DNA of 64,000 bases from positions 1 through 64,000 of the forward strand of contig CALWBL010000006.1 in the NCBI GenBank assembly GCA_944376065.1, written 5' to 3'. Positions within the stretch are counted from its first letter, which is position 1, and each line of letters opens with the position of its first letter. This DNA comes from an uncultured Butyricicoccus sp. (GTDB lineage Bacteria; Bacillota; Clostridia; Oscillospirales; Butyricicoccaceae). The translations under genes and the position numbers were made by a program. The notes beneath the pieces were generated by a model. That model worked only from the letters and a program-made list of their open reading frames with translations. It did no database searches and had not been told where the DNA came from. Below are positions 42,659 to 53,017 of this stretch, in pieces.

Positions 42659-45199
42659 TTGGCACAAGATGGACGTAAATCCACAAATAAAACTGCTCCA
42701 AAAAGAGCGAAAAAAAGCAAACCGCTTGAACTAAATATAGAGTATTCATTGCCTCGCCCTGTGTGGGGCATTATATATGGCGTTCTTGGTGTGTTTTCCT
42801 TACTGGTTGTTTTTGGTCTTGACGGCGCACTTTTAAAGCTGACCCGCTCGTTTATAGGCGGCCTCATAGGCTATGGGCTTTATATGCTCCCGGTCGCACT
42901 TTTTGTGCTTTCAGCACTGCTTATATCTCAAAGAAAAGGTCCTGTACGGCTTAGAGCCAGTGCAGTTGCACTTTTTCCATTATTTTTATCCGCTCTTATA
43001 CACTCACTTTTAAACGGTTCAAATTTTCCACCAAAAAATACTTCTGTGTTTTCCGCACTTGTCACTAGCGGTTCTGAAATTAAATCAGGTGGTTTGATTG
43101 CAGGTGGTCTTTCCCATTTGCTTTCATGGGCTTTTTCATCAGTTGGCGGATTTTTACTTTGTCTTATACTTTTAATAGCAAATATAATGCTTATCTTTAA
43201 AATAACTCCACAAAGCATATATGACGCACTACGCCCTATCGAATATGAATATGAGGACGAAGAAGAACGCATAAAATATGAATCCCCAACCGTTTTACCA
43301 AATGTTCATGAGTTTGCCGCCGCTAAAAAGGCTAAACGTAATGCTAAACGTGCATCATTTGATATACAACTAGATGACGAAGAAGAAAACCAGTCCGATT
43401 CTGCTATATTGCCAATTTCTGTGTCTAAAAATGAGACTGAACCCGAACCAATTATGGATTTTTCAGCAGATGAAATAATAGCAGAGCACAAAGATAGCGT
43501 TTCCCATACAAATGATGACCCATTTGATGATATTCTCTCACTTTTAAATAATAATCCTAAAGATAAACCTGAAACGATTTCAGACGAGCCTTTGCCGCTT
43601 GACGAAAAAAATATGTCCAAATCAGAACTTAAAAAACATGAGGAAATGGAACAAGCTAAAATGGCAGCACAAATGGACGCAAACCAAAACGCTCCTCTGC
43701 CTGTTTATAGTTATCCACAGCTTGATTTATTAAATCCACCTAAAAAATCTGTAAATAACAACTATCAAGCTGAGCTTACCGAATATAGTCATCGCCTTAT
43801 TGATACTTTGCAATCATTTAATATTGAGGCTCAAATAGTTGGCATTGTCCGTGGACCTACTGTAACCCGCTTTGAAGTTACAATACCACCCGGAACAAAA
43901 TTCAGCCGTATAACCGGACTTTCTGATGATATAGCCCTCTCTCTCGGTGCAATGTCCGTGCGTATTGCACCCATTCCAGAAAAAGTTGCCATTGGTATTG
44001 AGGTTCCTAATAAAACTAATACAATGGTTCCTATTTATGAAGTTTTGGACTCTGACGCATTTAAAAACAATAAAAGCCATGTAGCTTTCTGCGTAGGTAA
44101 AGATATAACTGGTGCTCCGGTTGTCGGAAATATTGGCAAGATGCCTCACCTTCTTATCGCTGGTACCACTGGTTCCGGTAAGTCAGTGTGTGTAAACTCT
44201 ATGCTTATTTCCCTTCTTTATAAATCAACCCCTGAGGAAGTAAGGCTCATTATGATTGACCCTAAAATGGTTGAACTTGGAAACTACAACGGAATACCAC
44301 ATCTTCTTATCCCTGTTGTTACCGACCCTAGAAAAGCTGCTGGAGCTTTAAATTGGGCAGTTGGCGAAATGGAACGCAGATATAAAGTCTTTGCTGACAA
44401 TCAGGTTAGAAAATTGGAAGATTATAATGAACTTATGAATAAAAAACGTAATCAGGCTGAGAATGAAGAAGGTACTTCGACCGATAGTTTCCAGCCGCTA
44501 CCCGAAATTGTTATTGTAATTGATGAGCTTGCTGACCTTATGATGGTTGCTGCAAAAGAAGTAGAAACCTCCATTTGTCGTATAGCACAAAAGGCACGTG
44601 CTGCGGGAATGTATTTAATTGTTGCAACACAAAGACCTTCTGCTGATGTTATAACTGGTATAATGAAAGCAAATATCCCTTCACGTATTGCGTTTGCAGT
44701 TGCAAGCCAAATTGAAAGCCGTATTATTCTTGATACAACTGGTGCGGAAAAACTGATTGGTAAGGGCGATATGCTTTATGCCCCACTTGGAGAGGGTAAA
44801 CCTCAGCGTATACAAGGCTGTTTCATTTCAAATGATGAAATTGAAAATGTAATCGAATTTATCAAATCTACTGGCTGTGCTGAATATAATGAGGAGATAC
44901 TGGAGCATATTGAAAAATCTGCTGAGGCCTCTGAAAATGCTTCCAGCGGCGGCTCTGGTGGTGTTTCTGGTGATGAAGATGAAATGCTTATGGATGCTAT
45001 CGAAATTGTTGTCGATTGTGGTCAGGCATCTGTATCTATGCTGCAAAGACGCTTAAAACTTGGCTATGCCCGTGCTGCTCGTATTGTTGACCAGATGGAA
45101 GAACGCGGCATTGTAGGGCCATTTGAAGGCTCTAAACCACGTCAAATACTCATTTCAAAAGATGACTGGAAAGAAATGAAATTGCGCCGTCAATTATAA
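42659..45199 (+). CDS. ftsK: DNA translocase FtsK/SpoIIIE
   Basis: 846 residues. TTG 42659 is the start, with GAGGTGA six bases upstream; the ATG at 42620 has no site. An N-terminal four-helix membrane domain (~50-190, e.g. [21 protein letters not shown]) anchors it at the septum; an acidic linker (~200-390) follows. The RecA-like motor has Walker [10 protein letters not shown], Walker [15 protein letters not shown], and [12 protein letters not shown]. The gamma winged-helix (~770-846, [23 protein letters not shown]-like) reads KOPS/SRS polarity sites. Moves chromosome ends into daughter cell or spore. Confidence 0.95.
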   Translation: MAQDGRKSTNKTAPKRAKKSKPLELNIEYSLPRPVWGIIYGVLGVFSLLVVFGLDGALLKLTRSFIGGLIGYGLYMLPVALFVLSALLISQRKGPVRLRASAVALFPLFLSALIHSLLNGSNFPPKNTSVFSALVTSGSEIKSGGLIAGGLSHLLSWAFSSVGGFLLCLILLIANIMLIFKITPQSIYDALRPIEYEYEDEEERIKYESPTVLPNVHEFAAAKKAKRNAKRASFDIQLDDEEENQSDSAILPISVSKNETEPEPIMDFSADEIIAEHKDSVSHTNDDPFDDILSLLNNNPKDKPETISDEPLPLDEKNMSKSELKKHEEMEQAKMAAQMDANQNAPLPVYSYPQLDLLNPPKKSVNNNYQAELTEYSHRLIDTLQSFNIEAQIVGIVRGPTVTRFEVTIPPGTKFSRITGLSDDIALSLGAMSVRIAPIPEKVAIGIEVPNKTNTMVPIYEVLDSDAFKNNKSHVAFCVGKDITGAPVVGNIGKMPHLLIAGTTGSGKSVCVNSMLISLLYKSTPEEVRLIMIDPKMVELGNYNGIPHLLIPVVTDPRKAAGALNWAVGEMERRYKVFADNQVRKLEDYNELMNKKRNQAENEEGTSTDSFQPLPEIVIVIDELADLMMVAAKEVETSICRIAQKARAAGMYLIVATQRPSADVITGIMKANIPSRIAFAVASQIESRIILDTTGAEKLIGKGDMLYAPLGEGKPQRIQGCFISNDEIENVIEFIKSTGCAEYNEEILEHIEKSAEASENASSGGSGGVSGDEDEMLMDAIEIVVDCGQASVSMLQRRLKLGYARAARIVDQMEERGIVGPFEGSKPRQILISKDDWKEMKLRRQL

Positions 45200-45253
45200 G
45201 ATATATTTTTAATATATTTAAAATATATTATATTTCAAGGAGGTTATTTTTGT

Positions 45254-45754
45254 ATGAAAAAAATCGAACTTTCTACCCTATCTTTTAACCCATTTTTCAA
45301 AATTCGTGACCAATGGGCTTTGGTTGCCTGTGGAAACAAGGAAAACTTCAATATGATGACTGTTAGTTGGGGTGGTATGGGTGAACTATGGTTTAAAGAA
45401 GTTACAACTATATATGTTCGTAAAAGCCGACTCACCCACGAATTTATGGAAAACAATGATTATTACACACTTATTTTCCTAAAAGATGGCAATAAATCAG
45501 CTATGCAAACCCTTGGCACAAAATCAGGAAGAGATATGAACAAAATGACCGACTCCGGTTTAACCCCTGTATTTACCGAAGAAGGCTGCCCAACATTTGC
45601 AGAGGCTGAACTTACTCTGGTTTGCCGTAAGCTTTATCATGGGGATTTACCTCGTGAAAACTTCATTGATGATGCTTTGTTTGAGAAATGTTATCCAACA
45701 AGAGATATACACACAATGTACGTTGGCGAAATCGTTGCAGCATATGCTGACTAG
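45254..45754 (+). CDS. Flavin reductase-like (FMN-binding split barrel) protein
   Basis: 166 residues. Split-barrel fold inferred from WALVACGNKENFNMMTVSWGGMGELW at the N-terminus (FMN-binding TxxW-like block), IYVRKSRLTHEFMENN and a KSGRD loop. Family members reduce FMN with NAD(P)H or bind flavin; the clostridial subgroup is largely uncharacterised. AGGAGG lies eight bases before ATG 45254. The gene is separated from ftsK by 54 bases and ended by a terminator, so it may be cotranscribed with ftsK. Confidence 0.8.
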   Translation: MKKIELSTLSFNPFFKIRDQWALVACGNKENFNMMTVSWGGMGELWFKEVTTIYVRKSRLTHEFMENNDYYTLIFLKDGNKSAMQTLGTKSGRDMNKMTDSGLTPVFTEEGCPTFAEAELTLVCRKLYHGDLPRENFIDDALFEKCYPTRDIHTMYVGEIVAAYAD

Positions 45755-45775
45755 AAAACAAAAAAACTTATCTTT

Positions 45776-45806
45776 CCCCTGTATTTTCCAATACAGGGGA
45801 TTTTAT
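45776..45806 (+). terminator. Terminator after the flavin reductase gene
   Basis: Perfect 10-bp stem CCCCTGTATT / AATACAGGGG followed by ATTTTATTT. Confidence 0.8.
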
Positions 45807-45864
45807 TTAATTAAATGTTTTATATTTGTAGCATAAATGTAATATTTCACTTTGCTTGCATCAC

Positions 45865-45893
45865 TTGCCTATATATACTTAAATAGGTATAAT
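45865..45893 (+). promoter_or_regulatory. Promoter of the WG-repeat/SLH protein gene
   Basis: TTGCCT (45865-45870), exactly 17 bases, TATAAT (45888-45893), about 60 bases before ATG 45962. Confidence 0.65.
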
Positions 45894-45961
45894 AGATGAT
45901 AGGTTTAATATGTATATTTTGTATTTCTAGCAAAATATTTTGACATGGAGGAAATATTAAA

Positions 45962-48229
45962 ATGAAAAAATACCTTCTGTCGTTACTGTTTGCAGCTATG
46001 GTTTTTGTTGTGCCAGCGCAAGCCGCTCATTTATTTCCGGTCAAGCAGCCTTTTAACAATACATCTCTTTGGGCATATATGGACGAAAGCGGCTCACTTG
46101 CAACCTCTTTCCAATATTCCAATGCATCAGCCTTTAATGAGCAAGGTCTTGCAACTGTTACAGATATATATGGCTTTGTTTCTGTAATAAACGACCAACT
46201 AGAAACCATTATCACACCTCAAACAGCACCGATTTCTGTCGATTTTGGTACAGACATGATAGCTTTTAGATATAAGGACAGCTCTGTATATTTTAATCTT
46301 GATGGCACATCTGTTGGAACTTTCCCTGTAACATCAGGATTCTTTTCTGAAGGTTTAATACCAGCACAAAAAGATGGTCTTTGGGGTTATTTAAACTTAA
46401 ATGGTGAATTTGAAGTTGAGCCAATTTATAAGAGTGCTGGCAATTTTGAAGGCAGTTATGCTGTAGTACAATTAAGTGACCTAAACTGCTACGGCATTTT
46501 AAATAAAAAAGATTATATGGTCTGCCTTTTACCAGAAAATATTGGGGTTAAATATTTAAGAATTTGGAACGAGGATATTATTATTGCATCAAATTCCGAG
46601 CGTTTCGCCCTATATTCTCTTTCAACTGGCGAATTTTTAAGTGATTTCATATATCAGGAAATCACCGAGTTTGAAAATGGCTATGCTATTGCCCGAATGA
46701 ACAATATGTGGGGTATTATAGACACAAGCGGCAGACAAGCCGTTGCTTTTGAATACTATGATTTATCCTATATGGGTGATGGTCTTTACTCTGCACGTGG
46801 CAACTCTACCCCGACTGGCACTTGCTCGATAATTGATACATCTGGCAACCTTGTTTATCGTACTGATGTTTATGCTGGCGGATTTAATAATGTTTCTTAT
46901 GGGGTTTTTTGGCATGGAACTTTAAGCAATCAAATTCTGTTTCTATCAAAAAACGGCAGTTTTTTAAGCAGTTTTGAAAATGCCGAAAATCCTGAAATTT
47001 TAACAGAGAAGGTTGCAAAAATAACTGTTGGTGGAAAAATACAATATGTAAATATCAAAACAGGCAATATAATCTATATACCCGAACGCGAATTTTCATT
47101 TGATTATTTTAAAGTAAGCACAGCAACCTATGAAAAATATCTTGGTGTTGATAATAATGGCAATGATAACGAATGGGTTTTAACATATCCTGTCATTTAT
47201 GGCATGTCAAATAAAGTGGTTCAAGATAAAATAAACTCTCAAATTCAATCATTTTTCATGGAAGGACCAGCAATGCCACTTGTTGACCAATCGCTTACAG
47301 GCTCATTTGGCATATCTCAGGTTGGTAGACTTCTTATTGTTTGGGCTGACTGCGTATATGGCACAGGCAACGGAAGTGCCATTTGGAATGACAGCATAAC
47401 TATTGACCTTTCCGATGGTACACAATATAATTTGTTGACAGATTTATTTAATAATAATTATACTGATATTATTCGCGGACTTTTGCCTAAGGAAATCCCT
47501 ATTTACATGTTTAGTTCTCCTAGGGTTACTTCTAACGGGATTAGCTTTTTCTACAATCTATCGCAAGATAACAAGTCCGAACGCTATTCTCCATCAAGTA
47601 CAGAATATAACCTGCCATATAGCTCTTTAAAAAAAGCTATACAAACCGATAGTGAATGTTATCAGGCTCTGCTTGGAAATGGCATGGAAGATATAAACCA
47701 ATATATTGATTATTCCGATGTACCAGAAAGCCATTGGGCATATAACGCCATTAAACAAGTTACAAAAGTTGAACTTATGCAGGGTGACAGCAATAACTTT
47801 TCACCAGATAAAACCATAACAGGCGTTGAAGCTGCATCTGTTATGGTGCGTTTGCTAAAAATCGACACAAGCACTATTTTAGTACCTGATGGTTCGCCTT
47901 GGTACTATAAAGAAGTTACTGCTGCTAAAAATAATGGTATCTTAGACGGCATTTCTGAAGAAACTCTCACAAAAAATATAACCCGTGCTGATACTATGCA
48001 AATAATTATGAATATGCTTTCATCAGAAGAACTAGAACCTATGACCGATGAAGAAATAACTGAAACACTTTCTTCTTTCTCTGATTATGAACAAATTCCT
48101 GATGAAAGAAAAGCAGCAGCAGCTATATGTGTAAGCCAAAAATTTATTGTTGGAAGTGATGGACTTATAAGTCCTAATGATACACTTACACGAGCTCAAT
48201 TTGCACAAATCCTAAGCAATATGCTTTGA
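45962..48229 (+). CDS. Secreted S-layer-type protein: WG repeats, DUF3298-like domain, three SLH domains
   Basis: 755 residues. Signal peptide 1-21 ends AQA-A. Residues ~25-375 carry at least three WG (KWG) beta repeats: LWAYMDESGSL, LWGYLNLNGEF and MWGIIDTSGRQ. Residues ~390-570 look like a DUF3298/DUF4163-type domain (EWVLTYPVIYG, SITIDLSDGTQYNL). The last ~180 residues are three S-layer homology domains: YSDVPESHWAYNAI, PWYYKEVTAAKNNGI, and TRAQFAQIL. SLH domains bind pyruvylated secondary cell-wall polymer, so it should sit on the wall outside. The CsaB enzyme that would make that ligand is encoded in this window. GGAGG precedes ATG 45962. Confidence 0.9.
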   Translation: MKKYLLSLLFAAMVFVVPAQAAHLFPVKQPFNNTSLWAYMDESGSLATSFQYSNASAFNEQGLATVTDIYGFVSVINDQLETIITPQTAPISVDFGTDMIAFRYKDSSVYFNLDGTSVGTFPVTSGFFSEGLIPAQKDGLWGYLNLNGEFEVEPIYKSAGNFEGSYAVVQLSDLNCYGILNKKDYMVCLLPENIGVKYLRIWNEDIIIASNSERFALYSLSTGEFLSDFIYQEITEFENGYAIARMNNMWGIIDTSGRQAVAFEYYDLSYMGDGLYSARGNSTPTGTCSIIDTSGNLVYRTDVYAGGFNNVSYGVFWHGTLSNQILFLSKNGSFLSSFENAENPEILTEKVAKITVGGKIQYVNIKTGNIIYIPEREFSFDYFKVSTATYEKYLGVDNNGNDNEWVLTYPVIYGMSNKVVQDKINSQIQSFFMEGPAMPLVDQSLTGSFGISQVGRLLIVWADCVYGTGNGSAIWNDSITIDLSDGTQYNLLTDLFNNNYTDIIRGLLPKEIPIYMFSSPRVTSNGISFFYNLSQDNKSERYSPSSTEYNLPYSSLKKAIQTDSECYQALLGNGMEDINQYIDYSDVPESHWAYNAIKQVTKVELMQGDSNNFSPDKTITGVEAASVMVRLLKIDTSTILVPDGSPWYYKEVTAAKNNGILDGISEETLTKNITRADTMQIIMNMLSSEELEPMTDEEITETLSSFSDYEQIPDERKAAAAICVSQKFIVGSDGLISPNDTLTRAQFAQILSNML

Positions 48230-48253
48230 GATATGGTTTTTCCTTAAAAAGCG

Positions 48254-48286
48254 AAAAGGAGTCCACAAAGGACTCCTTTTTGTTTT
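48254..48286. terminator. Bidirectional terminator, SLH gene versus prfA
   Basis: Perfect 11-bp stem AAAAGGAGTCC / GGACTCCTTTT with loop ACAAA. Confidence 0.85.
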
Positions 48287-49346
48287 AGTTTTCTTGTGCT
48301 TGTAGCTTTTCAGCCGCATCAGCCGAAAGCAATGCATCAATTATATCATCTAAATCTCCATCCATAAACTGACCTAATTTATAAAGTGTGAGCTTTATTC
48401 TATGATCAGATACACGATTTTCTGGGAAATTATATGTTCTAATGCGTTCTGCTCTATCACCAGTACCCACTTGGCTTTTTCTATCAGCTGCAATAGCTGC
48501 ATTTTGGCGTTCAAGTTCTGCCTCATAAAGTCTAGTTCTAAGCACTCTCATTGCTTTATCGCGGTTTTTGTGCTGACTTCGCTCATCTTGGCACTCTACA
48601 ACCATACCAGTTGGTAAATGTGTGATACGAATGGCAGATTCTGTTTTGTTAATGTGCTGTCCACCTGCACCTGATGCCCTAAATGTATCTATTTTAAGGT
48701 CTGATGGATTTATTTGAAAATCGACTTCTTCAGCCTCTGGCAGAACCGCAACTGTTACTGTAGATGTGTGAACTCTTCCTTGACTTTCGGTTTCCGGCAC
48801 ACGCTGAACCCTATGAACTCCTGATTCAAACTTCATTCTTGAATATACATGGTCGCCCGAAATCTGGAAAACAACCTCTTTACAGCCACCAAGTTCGGTT
48901 TCATTTATGCTCAACTGCTCTACCTTCCAACCACGTTTTTCTGCATACATAGAATACATTCTATATAGTGAGTGTGCGAAAAGTGCTGATTCCTCACCAC
49001 CTGCACCACCGCGAATTTCCACCATGATATTCTTATCATCATTTGGGTCTTTTGGCAGCATTAAAATTTTGAGCTCCTGCTCTAGTCTTTCAATATCTTC
49101 TTTAGCCTGTTTTAATTCTTCTTGTGCAAGCTCACGCATTTCTGGGTCGTTAATCATTTCCTCTGCATCACTTAACATTTTTTGTGCATTTAGATATTCT
49201 CTTGCAGCTGTAACTATTGGCTCCATGTCCCCACGCTCTTTAAGCAGTTTTGCCGCCTGCTCAGGGTTATCATATAGATTAGGGGCAGAAAGTCTAGCCT
49301 CTATTTCTTCAAACCTGTGAATAACACCATTTAATTTTTCATTCAT
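48285..49346 (-). CDS. prfA: Peptide chain release factor 1
   Basis: 353 residues. It releases nascent peptides at UAA and UAG. The GGQ catalytic loop is in [18 protein letters not shown] near residue 225, and the RF1 recognition loop contains the P(A/E)T-type motif region just before it, with [14 protein letters not shown]-terminal coiled helical domain ([15 protein letters not shown]). The C-terminal end has [22 protein letters not shown] lies seven bases before ATG 49346. Its terminator is shared with the SLH gene; it follows the YARHG gene by 19 bases and may be in one operon with it. Confidence 0.96.
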   Translation of the reverse strand: MNEKLNGVIHRFEEIEARLSAPNLYDNPEQAAKLLKERGDMEPIVTAAREYLNAQKMLSDAEEMINDPEMRELAQEELKQAKEDIERLEQELKILMLPKDPNDDKNIMVEIRGGAGGEESALFAHSLYRMYSMYAEKRGWKVEQLSINETELGGCKEVVFQISGDHVYSRMKFESGVHRVQRVPETESQGRVHTSTVTVAVLPEAEEVDFQINPSDLKIDTFRASGAGGQHINKTESAIRITHLPTGMVVECQDERSQHKNRDKAMRVLRTRLYEAELERQNAAIAADRKSQVGTGDRAERIRTYNFPENRVSDHRIKLTLYKLGQFMDGDLDDIIDALLSADAAEKLQAQEN

Positions 49347-49365
49347 TATAAATTATCCTCTTTAT

Positions 49366-50394
49366 TTATGATATCCAGCCTTTTTCACGCTCATATAGTA
49401 TTATTGTATCTACATTTTGGCGTTCAAGTTTTGTAAATTCGCTTTCAGTGAATGTTTCATCTGGTTTATACCAGTCAAATTGCTTAAAAAATTCTGACCA
49501 GTTTTCATTTATAAAGATATAACCATGACGAGCAAATGCCTCATTTTTAATTATCTCTATCTCCTTTTGAGTTAATCGGTCAAGGTCATCAGTAGATATT
49601 GCAAATTTATCTAATGGCCAAAATTGCTGTGAGTTGTTTTTAATCTCAAATATATCATTTGTTGTTCTGGTTCCGCTTGATGATGAATAGAATAGATATG
49701 CATTATCATTAGTAATATATGTGTTTGTATTCTTTTCTGAGTCTGGTGGAAGGATATTGGTTGGAATTGCATCATATTGTTTACCGTCCATTATTATGCG
49801 AAGTTTTCTGCCGCTCAATGCGACAAGTTCTACCTCTTTTTCATCAAACTCAATAGTTACCCTTTCCTCACCAATGTGTATTTCGCCATATGACTTCCAA
49901 ACTTCATCATCTTTACGCATTGTGCATTTCATCTCATCGCCGTCGAGCTCAAGCGAAAACGTATAACCCCCAGCCGACCAGTTGCCATTATATATAGCCC
50001 AATCGCTTGTCGTAATAATCTGCTGCTTTGGTGGCTCTTTATCCTCATAAGATGATGCATCAAATGACGATGCTGGTTCTAATTTAACAAGTCCGTTCTG
50101 CTCTTGTCTGCCAAGCCATGGTTTAAAATGGAATATTGCAACTAACAAAACCAGACAAAACAATACCACTGCACCTGCAATTATAGCAATTAAACTGGTT
50201 TTTGGCTTTGGAGATGCAGGAACGGCTGGAACTATTTTTTCCGTAAGATTCTGTTTTTGTATCCTTTGAGTGTTATTTAGCCTAATACGTTCGGTATTTT
50301 CCCTTGTGAACTGTGTTTTATCAAACTGTTTGCCGCAGTTTGAACATCTTTTTGCGTTATCTGAATTTTGCTTTCCACAATGACCACAAAACAC
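49366..50394 (-). CDS. Zinc-ribbon, single-helix membrane protein with C-terminal YARHG domain
   Basis: 342 residues from GTG 50394; AAGGAGG is seven bases upstream, and the ATG at 50424 has none. N-terminal zinc ribbon FCGHCGKQ...RCSNCGKQF (residues ~2-25), then a polar linker, a membrane helix at ~75-97 (SLIAIIAGAVVLFCLVLLVAIF), an extracytoplasmic beta-rich part, and a YARHG domain (~280-335; NEAFARHGYIFINENWSEFF). YARHG domains are found on the outside of Firmicutes and are thought to bind wall components. The zinc ribbon faces the cytoplasm. I do not know the function. Confidence 0.8.
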   Translation of the reverse strand: MFCGHCGKQNSDNAKRCSNCGKQFDKTQFTRENTERIRLNNTQRIQKQNLTEKIVPAVPASPKPKTSLIAIIAGAVVLFCLVLLVAIFHFKPWLGRQEQNGLVKLEPASSFDASSYEDKEPPKQQIITTSDWAIYNGNWSAGGYTFSLELDGDEMKCTMRKDDEVWKSYGEIHIGEERVTIEFDEKEVELVALSGRKLRIIMDGKQYDAIPTNILPPDSEKNTNTYITNDNAYLFYSSSSGTRTTNDIFEIKNNSQQFWPLDKFAISTDDLDRLTQKEIEIIKNEAFARHGYIFINENWSEFFKQFDWYKPDETFTESEFTKLERQNVDTIILYEREKGWIS

Positions 50395-50617
50395 CTCTCT
50401 GCCTCCTTTCTCAGTTTTATGCAAACAGGTTATTATTTCTCTAAGATTTTACAAGCTATCACCTATAATGCTCTATTAGTATATCAAAATTCAAACCCCA
50501 TGAAAAGCAATTTTTATTTTTTTAACCAAATTGGAATCTATTGTTTGCATAATATTGTAGTTTTCTGCAATATTTTGAACATTTTTATCGAACATTTAAA
50601 CTGTTTTCAAGCATAAC

Positions 50618-50653
50618 AATGGCGTGTTCACATAAATTTGTAAACACGCCATT
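50618..50653 (-). terminator. Hairpin terminator after trxA
   Basis: Perfect 11-bp stem AATGGCGTGTT / AACACGCCATT just past the trxA stop; the T tract on the minus strand is weak. Confidence 0.5.
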
Positions 50654-50660
50654 TTGGAAT

Positions 50661-50969
50661 TTACTTTATCATTTGCAAAATATTTTCTTTGCTCTGGACT
50701 CCAACAGTTTGATTTTCTACCTTGCCGTCTCTGATAAAAACTAATGTTGGTATGCTCATAACACCAAACTGAGCAGCAAGTTCTTGTTGCTCATCAACAT
50801 TTATTTTGCCAACTTTTACCTCTGTTTGTTCGCTTGCGATTTCGTCGACAATCGGTGAAAGCATACGACATGGTCCACACCATGCTGCCCAGAAGTCTAT
50901 AAGCACTGGTTTATCTGACTCTAATACTTCTTTCTGAAAATTTTCTTTTGTAATATTGATTACATTCAT
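50661..50969 (-). CDS. trxA: Thioredoxin
   Basis: 102 residues from ATG 50969; AAAAGGAG lies eight bases upstream and the longer frame overlaps nadE. Active site WCGPC at residues 30-34, preceded by IDFWAA, and cis-Pro in MSIPTLVF near residue 73. Normal length for bacterial thioredoxin. It follows nadE by 16 bases and is probably in one transcript with it. Confidence 0.95.
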   Translation of the reverse strand: MNVINITKENFQKEVLESDKPVLIDFWAAWCGPCRMLSPIVDEIASEQTEVKVGKINVDEQQELAAQFGVMSIPTLVFIRDGKVENQTVGVQSKENILQMIK

Positions 50970-50985
50970 TTTTAAAAACTCCTTT

Positions 50986-52893
50986 TTATAGATTTTCTGC
51001 CTCACTAAGCCATAATTCACTTACTGCATCAGATGGCATACGCCAATCGCCACGAGGAGAAAGGGTGACAGAGCCAACTTTTGGACCATCTGGCAGACAT
51101 GAACGCTTAAATTGCTGCATAAAGAACCTTCGAATAAATGTTATAAGCCATTTTTTAATAGTTTCATCGTCATAAACGCCATCAAATGAATATCTTGCAA
51201 TTCTAAAGATTTTGCGCGGTCTGAAACCTAAACGCACCATATAATATAAGAAAAAGTCGTGCAGTTCATATGGCCCAACCAATTCTTCGGTTTTTTGACT
51301 GATTTCACCGTTTTCTGGTGGCAAAAGCTCTGGCGATACTGGTGTATCAAGCACATCTTGCAGTGTTTTTTGCAGCTCACCCGTAACTTTTGATGCCTCA
51401 TAGGCGGTTAGATACCTAACAAGCGTTTTTGGAATTGACGCATTTACTCCATACATTGACATATGGTCGCCATTATAAGTTGCCCAGCCAAGAGCAAGCT
51501 CGGATAAATCGCCCGTACCTATAACCATACCGCCCATTTTATTGGCTAAATCCATTAAAACAAGCGTTCTGGTTCTTGCCTGAGCATTTTCAAATGTTAC
51601 ATCATGATTATCCCATGAGTGACCTATATCTAAAAAATGCTGATTTACTGCCGCTTTTATATCAACTGTATGAAGCGTTGCGCCATAACACTCAGCAAGC
51701 CTTAATGCATTAGATTTTGTTCTTGTTGTCGTGCCAAAACATGGCATTGTAACTGCATGTATTCCCTTTCTATCAATTCCGAGCATATCAAACGCATGAA
51801 CAGTTACTATAAGTGCTAAAGTTGAATCCAATCCACCTGAAAGACCTATAACTGCTGTTTTACAACGTGTATGTTGCATACGTGTTGCAAGTCCCTTTGC
51901 CTGCATTGTTATGATTTCCTCACATCGACTATCGAGTTCATTTTTATTTTTAGGCACAAATGGTGTCTGTGCAAAAGTTCTTGTTAGTCTTGTGTCGCGA
52001 TTTGGAATTTCAAACTCTATTTCAATGCATAAGTTATGATTATTTTCAAATGTGTTCATTCTTCTTCGTTCATGCATTAAACGAGATAAATCAAGCTCAG
52101 AATAAATAATACCGGTTGTAAACAGTTTGCTTTCTGCTAAAACTTCACCATTTTCTGCAATGAAATCATGCCCAGAAAAGATTAAATCCTGTGTAGATTC
52201 TCCCATGCCTGCATCAGCATATAAATAACCGCATAGAAGTCTAGCTGAGTGGCTGGAAACAAGTTGTTTTCTGTACTGTGCCTTACCTATTGTTTCATCT
52301 GATGCAGATGGATTTACAATAACAGTTGCTCCTGCGCTTACCAAAGTCACACTTGGCGGACAAGTTACCCATAAATCTTCACAAATCTCGCAACCGATAA
52401 CAAGTTCTGGAAAGTTAAGGCATTTAAACAGTAAATTTTCGCCAAAAGTGGTTTGCTGACCGCAAATATTAACGCTTACAGGCTTTATGTTTTTACCAGA
52501 AGTAAAATGTCTTGCCTCATAAAATTCACTATAATTTGGTATATTTATTTTTGGCACAAGACCTAAAATTTTGCCCCTGTTTATAATCGCTGCCACATTA
52601 TATAATGCACCTTTAAATCTAAACGGCAAACCAACAACCATAATAACTGAATGATATGATGACGCTTTTAAAATACGAGAAAGAGCATTTTCAGCACCAT
52701 TTAAAAGTGAATCTTGCAAAAATAAATCTCCACAAGTATAAGCTGTTATACAAAGCTCTGGAAAAACTATAAGTGCAGTGCCATTTTCTGCCGCCTCCTC
52801 GGTCATAGATATAATGCGCGAGGCGTTATAATCACAATCTGCAACACGCACCTTTGGTGTTGCAACCGCAACTTTTAAAAATCCGTCTTTCAT
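50986..52893 (-). CDS. nadE: Glutamine-dependent NAD+ synthetase
   Basis: 635 residues from ATG 52893; GGAGG is 11 bases upstream. The N-terminal nitrilase-type glutaminase domain (~1-290) has Glu in VFPELCITAYTCGDL, Lys in LVPKINIPNYSEF and Cys in IGCEICEDLWV. The C-terminal synthetase domain (~310-600) has the P-loop SGGLDSTLALIV and later GTGDLSELALGW. It makes NAD+ from deamido-NAD, glutamine and ATP, producing its own ammonia through an internal channel. Length is that of the long bacterial form. Confidence 0.95.
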   Translation of the reverse strand: MKDGFLKVAVATPKVRVADCDYNASRIISMTEEAAENGTALIVFPELCITAYTCGDLFLQDSLLNGAENALSRILKASSYHSVIMVVGLPFRFKGALYNVAAIINRGKILGLVPKINIPNYSEFYEARHFTSGKNIKPVSVNICGQQTTFGENLLFKCLNFPELVIGCEICEDLWVTCPPSVTLVSAGATVIVNPSASDETIGKAQYRKQLVSSHSARLLCGYLYADAGMGESTQDLIFSGHDFIAENGEVLAESKLFTTGIIYSELDLSRLMHERRRMNTFENNHNLCIEIEFEIPNRDTRLTRTFAQTPFVPKNKNELDSRCEEIITMQAKGLATRMQHTRCKTAVIGLSGGLDSTLALIVTVHAFDMLGIDRKGIHAVTMPCFGTTTRTKSNALRLAECYGATLHTVDIKAAVNQHFLDIGHSWDNHDVTFENAQARTRTLVLMDLANKMGGMVIGTGDLSELALGWATYNGDHMSMYGVNASIPKTLVRYLTAYEASKVTGELQKTLQDVLDTPVSPELLPPENGEISQKTEELVGPYELHDFFLYYMVRLGFRPRKIFRIARYSFDGVYDDETIKKWLITFIRRFFMQQFKRSCLPDGPKVGSVTLSPRGDWRMPSDAVSELWLSEAENL

Positions 52894-53017
52894 AAAACAA
52901 AAGACCTCCGAAAACAAATTTGAATCTGCTCTTATATTATAATATTATTTGCAAGTCTCTGCAACAATAAACCATATAAATTTAGGTCTGGAGAGCTTTT
53001 CTCCAGACCTATGTTTT

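Noticed and set aside
52983-53011. Hairpin TAGGTCTGGAG/CTCCAGACCTA as a strong terminator of the YtrA-type operon
   Set aside because: The stem is perfect but the T run lies on the wrong side for minus-strand transcription, so I mention it only as a possible weak terminator.
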